From NCBI GenBank assembly GCA_029582265.1, contig CM055823.1, forward strand, positions 29,763,760 to 29,827,759: DNA of 64,000 nucleotides, given 5' to 3'. The notes beneath the pieces were generated by a model that did no database searches, had not been told where the DNA came from, and saw only the letters and a list, made by a program, of their open reading frames with translations. The translations under genes were made by a program, and so were the position numbers. Below are positions 23,263-35,400 of the stretch, piece after piece; position 1 is the first letter of the stretch; each line of letters begins with the position of its first letter. This DNA comes from Zoroaster sp. YZ-2022. Its lineage: Eukaryota; Echinodermata; Asteroidea; Forcipulatida; Zoroasteridae.

Positions 23263-23789
23263 AGTACAATCTCATGCATCAAAAAGACAATAACATAATG
23301 ACATCAACACGTATATAAGGTTATGACGTCATCAATTATACAAATCAACTGTTCATCGTGGTTCTACAATTTCAGAACAGTTAATAAAAATAATGAAATA
23401 ATCATATTATTGTGCGACATATTAATTCAAAGGTATAAAAAACTGGATGGGCATGAATCCCGGGGGATGGGTATAACAATATTTTGTTGGGGATGGTCCA
23501 TAGCATCACCCTCACTAACCTTTTAGGTCAAGTAAAAATCAAATATTGAACAAACTTCTCAGGAGAACTTTGATTCTCTTATTTGAACATGATTTAGGAC
23601 TTCCATTGTTATCAAATTATTCAACATTTCCCCAAAAATGTATTCACTGATTCGACTCCTAATATTTGAAATTCAATTTCAGGTGTTGGGGAGGGTTTAG
23701 GAATGAATCACGTTCAAGGGTAGTCACTGGAATTTGACATTTTGAATCACCCATCACACCCTTGTAACAAATTGACGTCACTGATAATT

Positions 23790-23945
23790 CGTATGTGTCG
23801 TCTGTATAACAATACTACTGAACCTGGTGTCCACATTATCAATGTCCCAATACACACACAAACTTCTATAATGTGTCGTCTGTATAACAATACTATATGA
23901 ACCTGGTGTCCACATTATCAATGTTCCAATACACACACAAACTTC
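23790..23945. repeat. Two-copy tandem duplication of about 78 bp
   Basis: The unit gtgtcgtctgtataacaata continues to caatacacacacaaacttct and occurs twice with only a few differences. No gene is involved. Confidence 0.85.
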
Positions 23946-25500
23946 TGGAAATTGCCGGTAAAACACAGGTGATCCATCTTTAACATTTGTAAATTGATAA
24001 ATAATATATTCAATATAAAAACGATATGATCTTCAATACAGATTGTATGGCATTAACATATTCAAACGTTCAATATCGTGAGCGATAATTTACAGTATTT
24101 AGGTTCTGTAGTATTTTGTATTATAATCCCAAAATATATTATACATTTAAATTTAAATATATATCTAAATATGAAACATAAAACGTTCAACATAAGAGCG
24201 AAAATATTTACACAAGTACAGCCAAAAGCCATGTGTTTTGATTATATGAATTTGTCATAAATTCATTGATGCGAATTTCCTTATGTTGGTTTGTTACAAT
24301 TAAGTTCCATCATTGCTCACAATTCACACTTCTTTGGCTTTTATTTACTCATAGTTTTCAAATATTCATATTATAGAGTTTCCAATGGTAACCAAGGTTG
24401 TTTTATGGTTTGATACTGAAATTATTTTGATAACAGACAATGTTTGAAGTGAAACCAGCTCAGCCCTGATCAGGAACTGTGTACGATCAATCGTTAAACA
24501 CTAAGGGCGCCATACCCAAAAGGGCGAATAATTATTCTTAATAGTGATTGTAAATGTACATAATTATTGCGAATACTCGCCAAAGCATTTCAGACAATAT
24601 TCTAAATAAATTATTGTTTGTTACAAGACTGACATGAATGGGTTTCCATAGTTTTCTGCATGCATTCCTTAAAGAGGGGATCTCTCAGTAAATATGAATA
24701 ATTGACATCATTTGTTTAGTGGTTATGTCATAAGAAAACTGAACAACATACATATTATCTTCACGGTCTTAAGTTCACGGTAAAATATTGGAAACAACTT
24801 TCTGAACCCCTTTGCTCAAATTCAGACAAAACCCATAGATGTACTGCACATAAATGAGGTAAAACAAATCGTCATCTTACGTCTTGATATCGGCCTTGCA
24901 AAGTCACCCTTTTATTAGACAAAATTACCGAAGTATTGGTCAAAACCCATGCAAGTAACACGGATAATATCGGCATCATTGTACAATGTATTAAAATGGA
25001 TAATAATTATCTAAAATGGGAAAAGGTTAATTATGAATATATTTGTTGAGATCTCTCTGAAAAAATTCAAACCTCGGCTAACTGATAATTTGAAACTATT
25101 CCTCAAATTCCAAATTGTCAATAACATTGCATGCGGAGTGGAGGTTTCTCATTGGACAGAAGTTTACACAGATGCCATGGTAACTATACATGTAGCAATA
25201 TTGAAAAGCATAAGAACAAAGTACTCAAATGCAAATTTTCCAATTCAGAAACCGGTAAATCCACAGAATAATATGATATGTACCGGTATAGCACTACGGT
25301 ACTGTGTTGCCTCTAGATATACATGTATATATTTATACTGGACCATAAATTGGAAGCGTGCTCCAAGAGTTAGTCCTTATTACATAACATAGCTTCCCAT
25401 ATATTGTGTACCATCATTACAGTGTACAGTACAGCAATAAATAAGTGTTTCACTCAAAGCAATCAATTAATTTATCCTCCGTAACAACAACAATATGATG
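23946..25500. other. AT-rich intronic stretch, nothing recognised
   Basis: There is no splice-bounded exon, repeat family or inverted repeat that I can support here. The 119-codon + strand frame at 25033-25392 has no motif and is probably chance. Confidence 0.4.
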
Positions 25501-25502
25501 TG

Positions 25503-25624
25503 CGAGTAAGACTAATTGTGATGACACCATGTGAAATTCTCTCAATTGAGTAGTAAGTAGTTCTGAAAAGAACTGGAGGTACAACTCAACGTTTCGATCA
25601 GTATGCTCTGATCGTCCTCAGGAG
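25503..25624 (+). repeat. Foldback repeat family A copy
   Basis: It holds gatgacaccatgtgaaattc, ctcaattgagtagtaagtag, cgtttcgatcagtatgctct and gatcgtcctcagga. It interrupts the duplicated NLR 3' flank: the sequences around 25490-25500 and from 25625 correspond to one continuous stretch at about 26830-26860. Confidence 0.65.
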
Positions 25625-25701
25625 AATATGATGTGCGGCAGTGTGGTAAGGTAAATAAGTCACCTGCATTGTTTTGTATATACATAGAGCTTCTGCTTCT
25701 A

Positions 25702-26457
25702 AACACCTCAAAAAAAGAAAGTCCCCACCTGTATGTTTTAACAATATTTTTAAATTTTTAGAGACTTATGAGCATAAACATGATATGACGATTTAGCCTG
25801 ATCATCGACACACATGTTGCAAGCAAGATTTGTGCGGATAACGTTGCGCATCAGTGCACACAACTCGGTTGATTGTGTGGGGGTACCTGTTCATTTCTCA
25901 CAACTTTGCATTGTGGCTCAAAATAACGCCCCTGAACTCAAGCAAAATGGGTTATCCCTTTTGTCATCAGCTTTATTGACCAATACTTAAGACATAAGCA
26001 GCATGTTGGGTTTGTTCAGTAAGGGGTATAACCGCCACGATTGTCGATTGCTGCCCGACACCTTCGGTGCATACTGTTTATGAGGCGACGGATGCGGACC
26101 TGGGCAATACCTTCCCATGCAAATGAACATTCCAATAATGAGGTCTTTAGTTTAAAAGTGCTCCAAGACATTATGTAACAGACAAATAAAGCTGATGACA
26201 AAAGGGATAACCCATTTTGCTTGAGTTCAGGGGCGTTATTTTGAGCCACAATGCAAAGTTGTGAGAAATGAACAGGTACCCCCACACAATCAACCGAGTT
26301 GTGTGCACTGATGCGCAACGTTATCCGCACAAATCTTGCTTGCAACATGTGTCGATGATCAGGCTAAATCGTCATATCATGTTTATGCTCATAAGTCTCT
26401 AAAATTTAAAAATATTTTTAAAACATACAGGTGGGGACTTTCTTTTTTTGAGGTGTT
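25702..26457. mobile_element. Palindromic Tc1-like transposon relic, arms of about 285 bp
   Basis: The arms 25702-25985 and about 26175-26457 are nearly identical inverted copies, with ends aacacctcaaaaaaagaaag and its inverse. TA flanks it at 25700-25701 and 26458-26459. The 190-bp spacer encodes a Tc1-type transposase C-terminus on the - strand. It is inserted into the duplicated NLR 3' flank. Confidence 0.85.
26016..26120 (-). pseudogene. C-terminal scrap of a Tc1-like transposase
   Basis: Thirty-three residues before a stop, WEGIAQVRIRRLINSMHRRC onwards, ending in NRGGYTPY, resemble the last residues of Tc1-family transposases (pattern W..IPQ..I..LI.SMPRR). All catalytic residues are gone. 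It lies in the spacer of the palindrome at 25702-26457, so the foldback arose from a once autonomous element. Confidence 0.7.
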
Positions 26458-26669
26458 TAGTTGGATGAGTAAAATGTTACTAAGTTAGAAATAAGAAATC
26501 TGAACAATAAAACATAGGATTAAGAGATAACACGCTTACATCAATCCTCAATACATGATAAGAATACTTTATATAATAGGCAAACAGTCATCAGCTGTAT
26601 GCTCTACTGAGATCTCTGGACTTAAAAGACGGTGAACTATAACATACTTCTATTAAGAATAAAGCCACG

Positions 26670-26800
26670 ATGTGTCTCATTCAATCGAACAAGTCATCAT
26701 ATTTGATATAAAATGGGTTTGTCATTTCACTCAAGGACTGAGTAACAATGATCTCATCATTACTATCCAAGTCGCAATAACAAAGGATTGATTCCAGTGG
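26670..26800 (-). pseudogene. Truncated duplicate of the NLR 3' end
   Basis: On the - strand the sequence encodes a final LRR fragment fused directly to the C-terminal tail (…LDSNDEI…SLSEMTNPF…DLFD, then stop). The neighbouring full gene has about 100 residues between the corresponding parts (DSNDVISVVESLSE and LTNPFSVEYVDNLFV). The 3' flank, 26460-26670, matches the full gene's flank at 26925-27172. This is a tandem duplicate with an internal deletion. Confidence 0.7.
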
Positions 26801-27172
26801 AATCGAGTCCATCCTTTATTAGTTTATCCTTCATAACAACATAACAATATGATATGCAGCAGTGTGTAAAGGTAAATAAGTCAGCTGCATTGTCTTGTAT
26901 ATACATAGAGCTTCTCCTTATTGGTGGAGGAAAATGTTACTAAGTTAGAAACAAGAAATCAGAATAACACAGGATTAAGAGATAATTGATTCATGTTGCT
27001 AACAGGCTTACATCAATCCTCAACACTTGATAAGAATACTTTATATAATAGGCAAACAGTCATCAGCTGTATGCTCTACTGAGATCTCTGGGCTTAAAAG
27101 ACGGCGAACTATGACATACCATCTGATATAACATACTGTGTTATCTAAGAATAAAGCCATGATGTGTCCCAT

Positions 27173-30100
27173 TCAAACGAACAAGTTATCAACATATTCG
27201 ACAGAAAATGGATTTGTTAAGTTGGCCAACAATTCAGAGATCGTTGTTCTGTCTGCATTGGTGAGGGATTCATCTAGATAAAGCATACGATGTTGTGCAT
27301 CACTAGATGGACGCAAACTTTGTTCAGATTGGATAAGCCATAAAGTGTTATATGACAGGTTTACAAGAGTCAGACTGGTAATTTCACTCAAGGACTCAAC
27401 AACACTGATCACATCATTACTATCCATGGAGTAATTACCCAGGTCCAGCACCTGCAGGTGCCTCATGAGACACAAATAACGGCACCACACACTAGCAGAC
27501 CATCCTAAGGATGAGTTTCCCTGTAAGGACAAGTCGGTCAGGTTGGGCATTTCACTCAATGCATGAGCAATATGTTCAACATCATTGCATACCAATGAGC
27601 AATAACCCAGGTCCAGCTTCTTGATGTGTATCATGAAACACAAATAACAGGACCACACATTGGCAGACCCACCTAGAGATGAGTTTCCCTCTAGGGACAA
27701 GTCAGTCAGGTTGGTCATTTTACTCAATGCATTAGCAATATGTTCAATATCATTGCATACCAATGAGCACCAACCCAGGTCCAGCTTCTTGATGTGTCTC
27801 ATGAGACACAAATGAGACCACACAATGGCAGACCCTCCCAAGGATGAGTTTCCCTGCAGGAACAAGCATGTCAGGTTGCTCATTTTACTCGATGCATTAG
27901 CAATATGTTCAATATCATTGCATACCAATGAGCACCAACCCAGGTCCAGCTTCTTGATGTGTCTCATGCGACACAAATAACGAGACCACACAATGGCAGA
28001 CCCTCCTAAGGATGAGTTACTTAGGAACAAGATGGTCAAGTTGGGCATTTCACTCAATGCATTAGCAATATATTCAATATCATTGCATACCAATGAGCAA
28101 TATCCCAGGTCCAGATACTTGATGTGTATCATGAAACACAAATAACGAGACCATATTTCAGCCTTGCCACCCAGTGCTTCGTTACCCACGAATCTTACCT
28201 CACATTCAATATTGCTTTTACTGACATTCTTCATGATGTGTTCCATATCTTCAGGTTGTATGTTGCAATTACATACAGATAAAGTTCTTAGGGTTTTCAA
28301 GTGTTGAATATGAGGAGCCCACTGTGAAGCTTTGCCTCCTAATGTTGTATTGTCAAGTGTTAATTTATTCAAGCATGTGTTGTCTTTCAAGGACAATGCA
28401 AGTGTCTTCAAATCACTGCTAGACCGTAAACAGTCATACAAGGTAAGCGTTCTGATGTTTGTCATGTTACTCAGTGCTTCAGCAAATAAATCCACTGACT
28501 CTGTTATGAATACATAACGCAATGTAATATCTTCAATTTTTCCAAGATAATTCCTTCCGAACTCCGACTTGCAAACATTTGACAGAAGGAACATGAGTGA
28601 GTGAAAATCACTAATAGAACCATCAATGTCTATGGTATTTGTAACCAGTGACTTGATATACGTCTCTGAAGGTATCTCTTTTGACTGACCCTCAAAATAA
28701 CAATTTAATGCCAACTGGTTTAATTCTAATTCAGGGTTTAGGAGTGGAATTAAGATTCTCTTCATGCACACTTTATTGTCACCACATCAAAAGCGAAGGA
28801 GATACTCGAAATCACTGATGTTGTGTGTTCTATCACATACACTATCCAAAATATTCTCAAATTGGTTTGGAGGTAGACTCTGCCAGTATTTTGCAGCACA
28901 CAATTCCTGGAATGTTTCATGCAGGAATTGAATGCTGTTATGTGATTTGTGGTTCTTGAAAACCCTCTGACTGTTTAGGATGCCTACCTTCAGCGCAAAG
29001 GCAAGTGTATTTTTGTCAAATTCACACTCTGGAAATGCAAGTTTTAGTTCTGGGTCAAGGAGTCCATTCAGTGCTACTTCTCCAATTTTGATCAAAGCTT
29101 CTGATATTTCTTCGTCAGACTCATGTCTTTTCCTTCTGCATATGTAATCCACTGCCTGACTGTAGAAGCACGACATGGTTGATGGAAGTGCCTCATCTTC
29201 TCTCCAAATTACACAAATCAGGAGAAGTAACATTGGACTCCTTGCCAAGTCAGAAAGGACATCTGAACTTTTAATTGTCTTAATAAGTGCCTCACTGTTT
29301 CCCCTGAAAAACCTTCCGACATATTCTTCCACATCATATTTTGTAAAACCAATAACCTTTAGGTGTATGCAAGGATTTTGAACCAATGATTTGTTCCTTA
29401 ATCTCTCAAGATGGGAGGTACGGGTTGTTACACCTATGCAACATTCACGGTATGTTTTTCTATTCAGGGCTCTTAGGATTGATCCAAATTCGTTTTCATT
29501 GAGCATTTTTGTTGTCAACTCATCAAAACCATCCAAAAGTATCAAAACTACATCAGAGTATTGGACGATAAATGACTCCAAGCTTTCTTGAGAAATGTCT
29601 GTGTCTTGTGTGAGAAGTTGATCAAAGATTACCTCAATAAGGTTTGAGCTTTGGTCTAATGCACACATTTTCAAATGGAATACAAGTTTGTACTTGTTGA
29701 GTACATCACTGGAACCAACAGCCCAGTCGTAGGCAATCTTATCAAAGAACGTTGACTTCCCTACACCACCTTCGCCAAAGAAAATAAGTCGCTTAACAAA
29801 ATTGCCTTCTCTTGACTTAATGAGGAATATCTTTTCATACTCGATCGAATTCAATATCTCTTTCTCTTTGAAAACTGCTACACCTTCATTTTTTTCCAGC
29901 TGCAATTTTGTATAAATTTCAATGTGCGTCTGATCATCATCAATCCAAGGAATTAGATTCACATAGCTACCTGTTGTTTTGTACTGTGATTTTAGTGCTG
30001 CATTACATATGTCACCGGTAATTTGTGAAGGATATGTATGGGGCCATGCTCCTGTAAATACAAAATAGTTCAACATTAGTAAAATAGAAAAAGGAACACA

Positions 30101-31186
30101 CAAAAAATGGACACTATTGAAATGCGTGATGGTCGAGTCAAAGTGAAACATATACATGGTTTGTTTTACATTTGCTACCAAAAAGTTTCTACAATTTGGA
30201 ATCACTTTAGTTTCCGCCTGATTACAGCGTGATCGTTTTAGCTATATATATCATCGTGTACAGAGCAACACTGGTAATAAAAACTGGTTTGGACGGGTTG
30301 GGGCCATTTTCACCCTGCCTGCCTAGGCTACCCGTCATGATGGCCCAGTCTGGTGTCCATCATAAACATGTATTTAGTACATGATTATAGGTTAGTTTTA
30401 AAAATAATGTGTGTATAATAATTCTTCGCCAACAAATCGGGTTTTATGCCAACAAATTCGATGCTAACTGCACGTGCAGCCAGCCGCCCCATTGTGCATG
30501 TTCATGTAGGCCTACAATGTACAGCACCCACTGAAACCGAGGAAACGTGTAATCCCCCAAAGTAAGCAGAAAATTAAAATATGAACGATGTCTGGTTCCC
30601 GAATACATGCTGATGTGGTTTGTGTAATGTTAACCGGGCCACGTGCTATGGAACTACGTTCCCAATGGTTATGAACTTGCAGCATATCGTTGGCCCTGGT
30701 CCATTCTACCATCCTTTAAAAAGGATGGAGGGGACACAGATTTTCTCATTAGGACGAGGCCGAGTTAGATCAAATACTGACAGTAGACTGTGTCCGCCTT
30801 CCCACGCGGCAACGTTCGACCATGGTCCCGCTGACGGAAACTTCATTTGTTATCAAAATTATACTGTACATGATATTTATATGAACTGCTTTTCAAATCA
30901 TTGCAATTGAGATACTCTGTGTACTGGTGGGCAGATTAGGATTCAGAGTATTTTATCGTCATAATGTCACAGTACAGAATGGAGTACTCATAGAACAAAA
31001 TGTCATTACCATAATGTGCCCGATGGATATGGAAATCCGGTTGTATTACTGGGTCCACAAACGATGCCATGTCGTGATGACTGGCATTCAAATGCTGTAC
31101 ATTAATCTGTAATGTTAACTGCTGAGATTGTTGTAAACTGCCTGCGTATGGAACCAATGTATGGTGATAACCTGCCCCTGGAGGAT
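27173..31186 (-). pseudogene. NLR immune receptor (NACHT-LRR) with in-frame TGA
   Basis: Two phase-1 exons: 31186-31010 (donor G|GTAATG) and 30051-27173 (acceptor tttacag). The large exon carries a NACHT domain with Walker A FFGEGGVGKST (about 29755-29795) and Walker B VLILLDGFDEL (about 29515-29550), a winged-helix-like region and an NFLHETFQEL-type motif (here QFLHETFQELCAAKYW). After LLRF at 28790 comes TGA (28787-28789). The same frame then continues for 537 codons with LRRs. Five modules of 56-58 residues (LDLGWCSLVCNDIEHIANAL type) at 27470-28190 are nearly identical. NLRs are cytosolic pattern-recognition receptors, expanded in echinoderms and amphioxus. The TGA would cut off all LRRs, so I call a probable pseudogene. 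A sequencing error or a truncated but used NACHT protein is possible. No death-fold exon was found upstream. Confidence 0.85.
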
Positions 31187-31538
31187 CTATGTACAAATTG
31201 ACAGAAAAGAAAACAAATACATTAGGCCTACATCTACTTCAATGACTATCAATACAGTTATATAGGAATACAAATCAGGACCCAATTTAATGTCAATAGC
31301 AAAGACACTGGTACTATTGCATTCGGCTGATTTGCATATGAGATACGCCGCATAATACAACATTTTGCTAATGTTGGTAAATTTGGCTAATTATTGCTAA
31401 ATTTAATGCTTCAGATTAATAATACAGAAACAGCTCTGGCTATTAACCTTAATTGCTATAAAATAATTTGCTTCGCCAGTTAGCATACAAACATTCCTTT
31501 AATAGTACCATTCATTAGTCATGAAATAGAAATAGTTG

Positions 31539-31847
31539 TTAACCCTCCTGCTACTACAAGGGTCAAAAAATTGATCTACTTGCCAAGGTACATGTATATC
31601 TAGTGCACCTAAAAGTCAAACACTGTCAAACATTACGTGAAGTACATTTACAGGTCAAAATGAGTCGACCGTTTTTGACTGGTAAAAGCATTGTCTGGTA
31701 TTGTTCAGGGTGGTCAAAATGACAGTAAAAACCAGTCAAAAATGCCCCCTGTGTGCACATTTGGGTCAACAGTCAAAACGGGCAGATGACTGGTTTTGAC
31801 CACTATAGCTACTTGCCACTAAAGTGCAGCTATAGTAGGAGGGTTAA
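31539..31847. mobile_element. piggyBac-type MITE, intact TTAA ends
   Basis: It begins TTAACCCTCCTGCTACTA and ends tatagtaggagggTTAA, with TTAA on both edges. The interior is about 85% like the copy at 7168-7468 and is full of gtcaaa/tttgac motifs. The ends are better preserved than in the older copy. It is non-autonomous. Confidence 0.85.
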
Positions 31848-32077
31848 AATAGAAGTCGGAAGGCTCAACTTACGCAAATACCCTGCAAAAACCGAGTTGT
31901 TAAAATAACACTAGTGGTGTCAACTTTATTCTTCCATGGTGTTTATATTGTGCGAGTTGCCTAATATAAACACCAGTTGTGTAGTTTTAACACCACAGTG
32001 TACTGGTACATTCACCACAGGTGATTCACGTTTGGTAAAACTTGTAGCTTTGTATGGTAAAGAGGATTTATGTAAGA

Positions 32078-32421
32078 TTAACCCTCCTATACGTTTAACA
32101 ATTAAAGACACTCAACATTTGTATGTCACTCCCAACCCATTGACTTTGTGCAGTGCACTCAAATAAATGCAAGGACATGTGGCTCTGGTAGGAGGTCAAA
32201 CAAAAATCACTCGACTGTAACTTATGCAGTACATACACAGCTCTGTGTGACTCTGCATATAACTTGTAAGACATACACAAGTGTGTTTGACTTTGCCACT
32301 ATCTCCAGCACTCTTATACACATGTGTGAACAATTGGCAATGCAACCAAAAATACTCAAGTGACTGTCTGTGGGTGCGGTGCTTACTGGGCCAAATTTCA
32401 GCCTGGGCATAGGAGGGTTAA
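32078..32421. mobile_element. piggyBac-type MITE, second TTAACCCTCCTA family
   Basis: The ends are TTAACCCTCCTATAC and gcataggagggTTAA. The interior is unrelated to the 31539 element. Outside it the sequence (cttgtagctttgtatggt on the left; ttgcggtaacaccatgtg on the right) is foldback family A. Uninterrupted copies read taagactaattgcggtgaca across the junction, confirming insertion at a TTAA-like site. Confidence 0.85.
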
Positions 32422-35400
32422 TTGCGGTAACACCATGTGATTCATGTTTGTTTTTTTAATTATCTCTCAATTTGATAAAATTCCAAATACATGGGCTCCT
32501 GAAAATGCATATACAACATGTCTTACACACACAGCCATGCATTTCAAGCAGTCTGAAGGCCTCAATTGTTCTATTGTTTGAAGTAATCTCTATTGGTTTT
32601 GTACATGACGTCTTCCGATGACAACTTATAACAAAGAACCGCCGTCGAAGAATCTATTGTTCCCTTTATTATATATCATAGGACAGTTTGCAAACCCACA
32701 CACAGACACACACACACGACATTCTTTCCGTACAGAAAGCAAAAACTATCTTTAAAATCCACTTTTATGATGGTTTCCCTTCTAAAAAAAAATCCTCCCC
32801 TTCAGAAAATAGAAGGATCCTATTATAGTTGCCGCTGCGCATGTACAATGACTGTGTTGGTCACTTACGGGGGAGTTGACAAGATCAGACTGACATGATT
32901 GAGGAAATCATCGTATACAGCCCCGGTACCAGTTCCGGATCACTTTTTGAATTCACGCTGCCTTTGTCGCAATTTCTTCGACAACTTAAACGAAATACGT
33001 CAATCAGTTTACCTAAACATGTCATAAAACTCACCAAGTATCCATTGACAAAAAAGATTAATATTTTGGAAGAGGCTTTGAGAAAAGTGTCGTCATCCGT
33101 TTGACCAGTTCCGGATCAGTTGCTTCTATTCCGGATCAGTAGAGTGCCCTCTGTTGCAAACCCACACTCCTATTCATAAAACAGCCAAGTACACAAACTT
33201 AATTACTAAGCTCAGGAAAGTTTTGCTCAGCAGAAATATGGCTTGTACCTTTCACCAGCGAAAATGCCATGTAATTTATATCGATTTTAACTGGTTCCCA
33301 TAATTGTTGTTTGATAAACAAATTTGATGAATATTTCCAGCTAGTTGGCTCCTGAATTAAAAATAGTCCTGGCCAAATAATATTCTTGGGGATAGCATGT
33401 GTGGAGGGGTTAGGAAAAATAGGGGATAGTAAGGCCATGTAAAAAGAAAAGGCAGTTTCTCGTCCCCGCCCGCTCCTTTTTCACGGCTGCATGGATTTTT
33501 TAAAATTGTTTTTTAAATTAAAACAAATAATTTTGTTTAATGTTTAAAAATGAACAATTCCGCATAAAAAACACCAATTTAACCAAAACCTTGTTTTTTT
33601 CTCGTTTCCGACAACATTGTAGCCAATGGAAGAGGAAAGACTGGTTTATTAAATCAGGTGGTCAAAACTGCCGCCATCTTGGCAGAAAACAAATTCCGCT
33701 ATCTTGAAAAAAAGGGCCGCCTCTTTCCTTTTTCCAGACTGGATGAGAAACTGCTTCTTGTTTTTACTTGGCCTAAGACAATGCCCATGTGACTTAGGCC
33801 CTAAGACTTTATTCAACCCAATACCAAATTGAGCAATACCCCCATCAAAGTTACTTTTTGTGTAATAAATTCACACTTAATTTAAAGAAAATAAAAATTT
33901 TGATTTAAATACAATTTTGGCTTTTACACTATTTTGTGTAAATAACTTGCCCTTTGCCTTCCTGTACTAGACCGATTCCACACCCAAATTCCTCTTTTTT
34001 AATCAGGTACTGTACATGAATAAATTGTACTTGTTTATTTTATTTGTGTTATTTGTACCAAAACAATTTCTGATTTTTCATGAAATAAATATCCTGGAAT
34101 AATTTGAAGTATATAGGCCTATGTCCATTATCATCCATATGTTCTCCACCTTACTAGGTACATGTAGGTAAGATTACATTATTGATTATATTTAATGAGA
34201 AAAAGTGACTGTCGGATAAGACATTCTACCCTTCTGTAGGCCTACTCCCAAAAATCGATGGAATCATTTTTTAAGTTAGGGCCTACAGTAACACAGTTAA
34301 CAGTGCAGTAGGGCCTAACATCAGTCCGGGAAAACTCCAAATACAGCAACATTGCTATATACGGCAACCTTTAGTTGCTGAATACGGCAATGTTTCATTA
34401 TACGGCAACATTAGGGTTGCCGTATACGGCAACTCTTTCATTCAAACGCAAAAAGGGAAAAGAAATATGCAAAATTGGATTAGTGAAAATCATAAAAATA
34501 TGTTCTTTGGTTCCATACCCAAATTCCTATCTGCGCACATCAAAAAGTTACGTGCATTTTCTTGCAAATGACCGTTTAAAACCAACACTCTAGCCCATCC
34601 GACGATTAACGTGTGACTCCATTTTTGACGTGCAAGAATACATCCTCAATCAAGATTATTATTTTTCGCAATGTTCATGAAACAAAACTTTAAACATGGT
34701 TGTTGTTCTCTAAAATATAATAATTAAAATTAAACAAATAACATTTATCTTAATATGAGTAAACACTTTTTAATTGTATTTTAAATATATACTACATTGG
34801 AAATTATCAACGTCTCTCTTCGCGGGAAAAGCTCTGGAAGCGAGGGAAACTAAAATCGACGACAACATTTATACAAACAAAACTCAATTATTTGATAAAA
34901 ATAGAAGTAAAAGAAGACATATATTGCATTTATACATTGTGATTAAAGCCAGCACCTTTTGACAATGATAAATAGCCTTGAAGCTGACGTTGAAAGTGAG
35001 AAAGGACGGCAAAAACACAAGACATGTACCAAGAAATATATTGAGAAACCTCACCATCGCCGTTCTTGTTACCACAAACGAAGCTGCAGCATTGTTCTGG
35101 CCGTTTAAAGGGCTTTTTAACACTTTTTTATGTGATGGGGGGCGGGGGGGGGGGGCTGTTGGGTAAATATATACTATAAATATATATTATATATAGTGAT
35201 AATTAAAGTTTTAAACCTTTGAAATACGAAAGCAATTGGTGAATTAAATCAGATAAAATTTGGAAGTGGTGAGAAATGGCCAGACCTGGTGAATCTCATC
35301 ACTCCTCACCTGGCCCATAGTGATCGATATATTATAAATTGTTTTATTAAATTAAATGGCATGCAGACTTTCAAAATTCAATAAAGGGAAGGTACAAAAA

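Larger units (their letters stand above)
25440..27172. repeat. Tandem segmental duplication of the NLR 3' flank
   Basis: Segments at 25480-25700 plus 26457-26720 match 26810-27180. Shared landmarks are gtatatacatagagcttct, aggcaaacagtcatcagct and tatgctctactgagatctct. The left copy was later interrupted by a foldback repeat (25503-25624) and the Tc1-like palindrome (25702-26457). Confidence 0.75.

Noticed and set aside
25033..25392. 119-residue + strand ORF
   Set aside because: It has no recognisable domain, no promoter or splice context, and lies in AT-rich intronic DNA.
28787..28789. Selenocysteine codon in the NLR
   Set aside because: NLR proteins are not known selenoproteins and I see no SECIS-like hairpin downstream. 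Nonsense change or error is simpler.
30512..31196. Further NLR exons on the - strand at 30512-30712
   Set aside because: No acceptor/donor pair with matching phase was found. The exons at 31186-31010 and 30051 already join in phase, so this lies in the intron.
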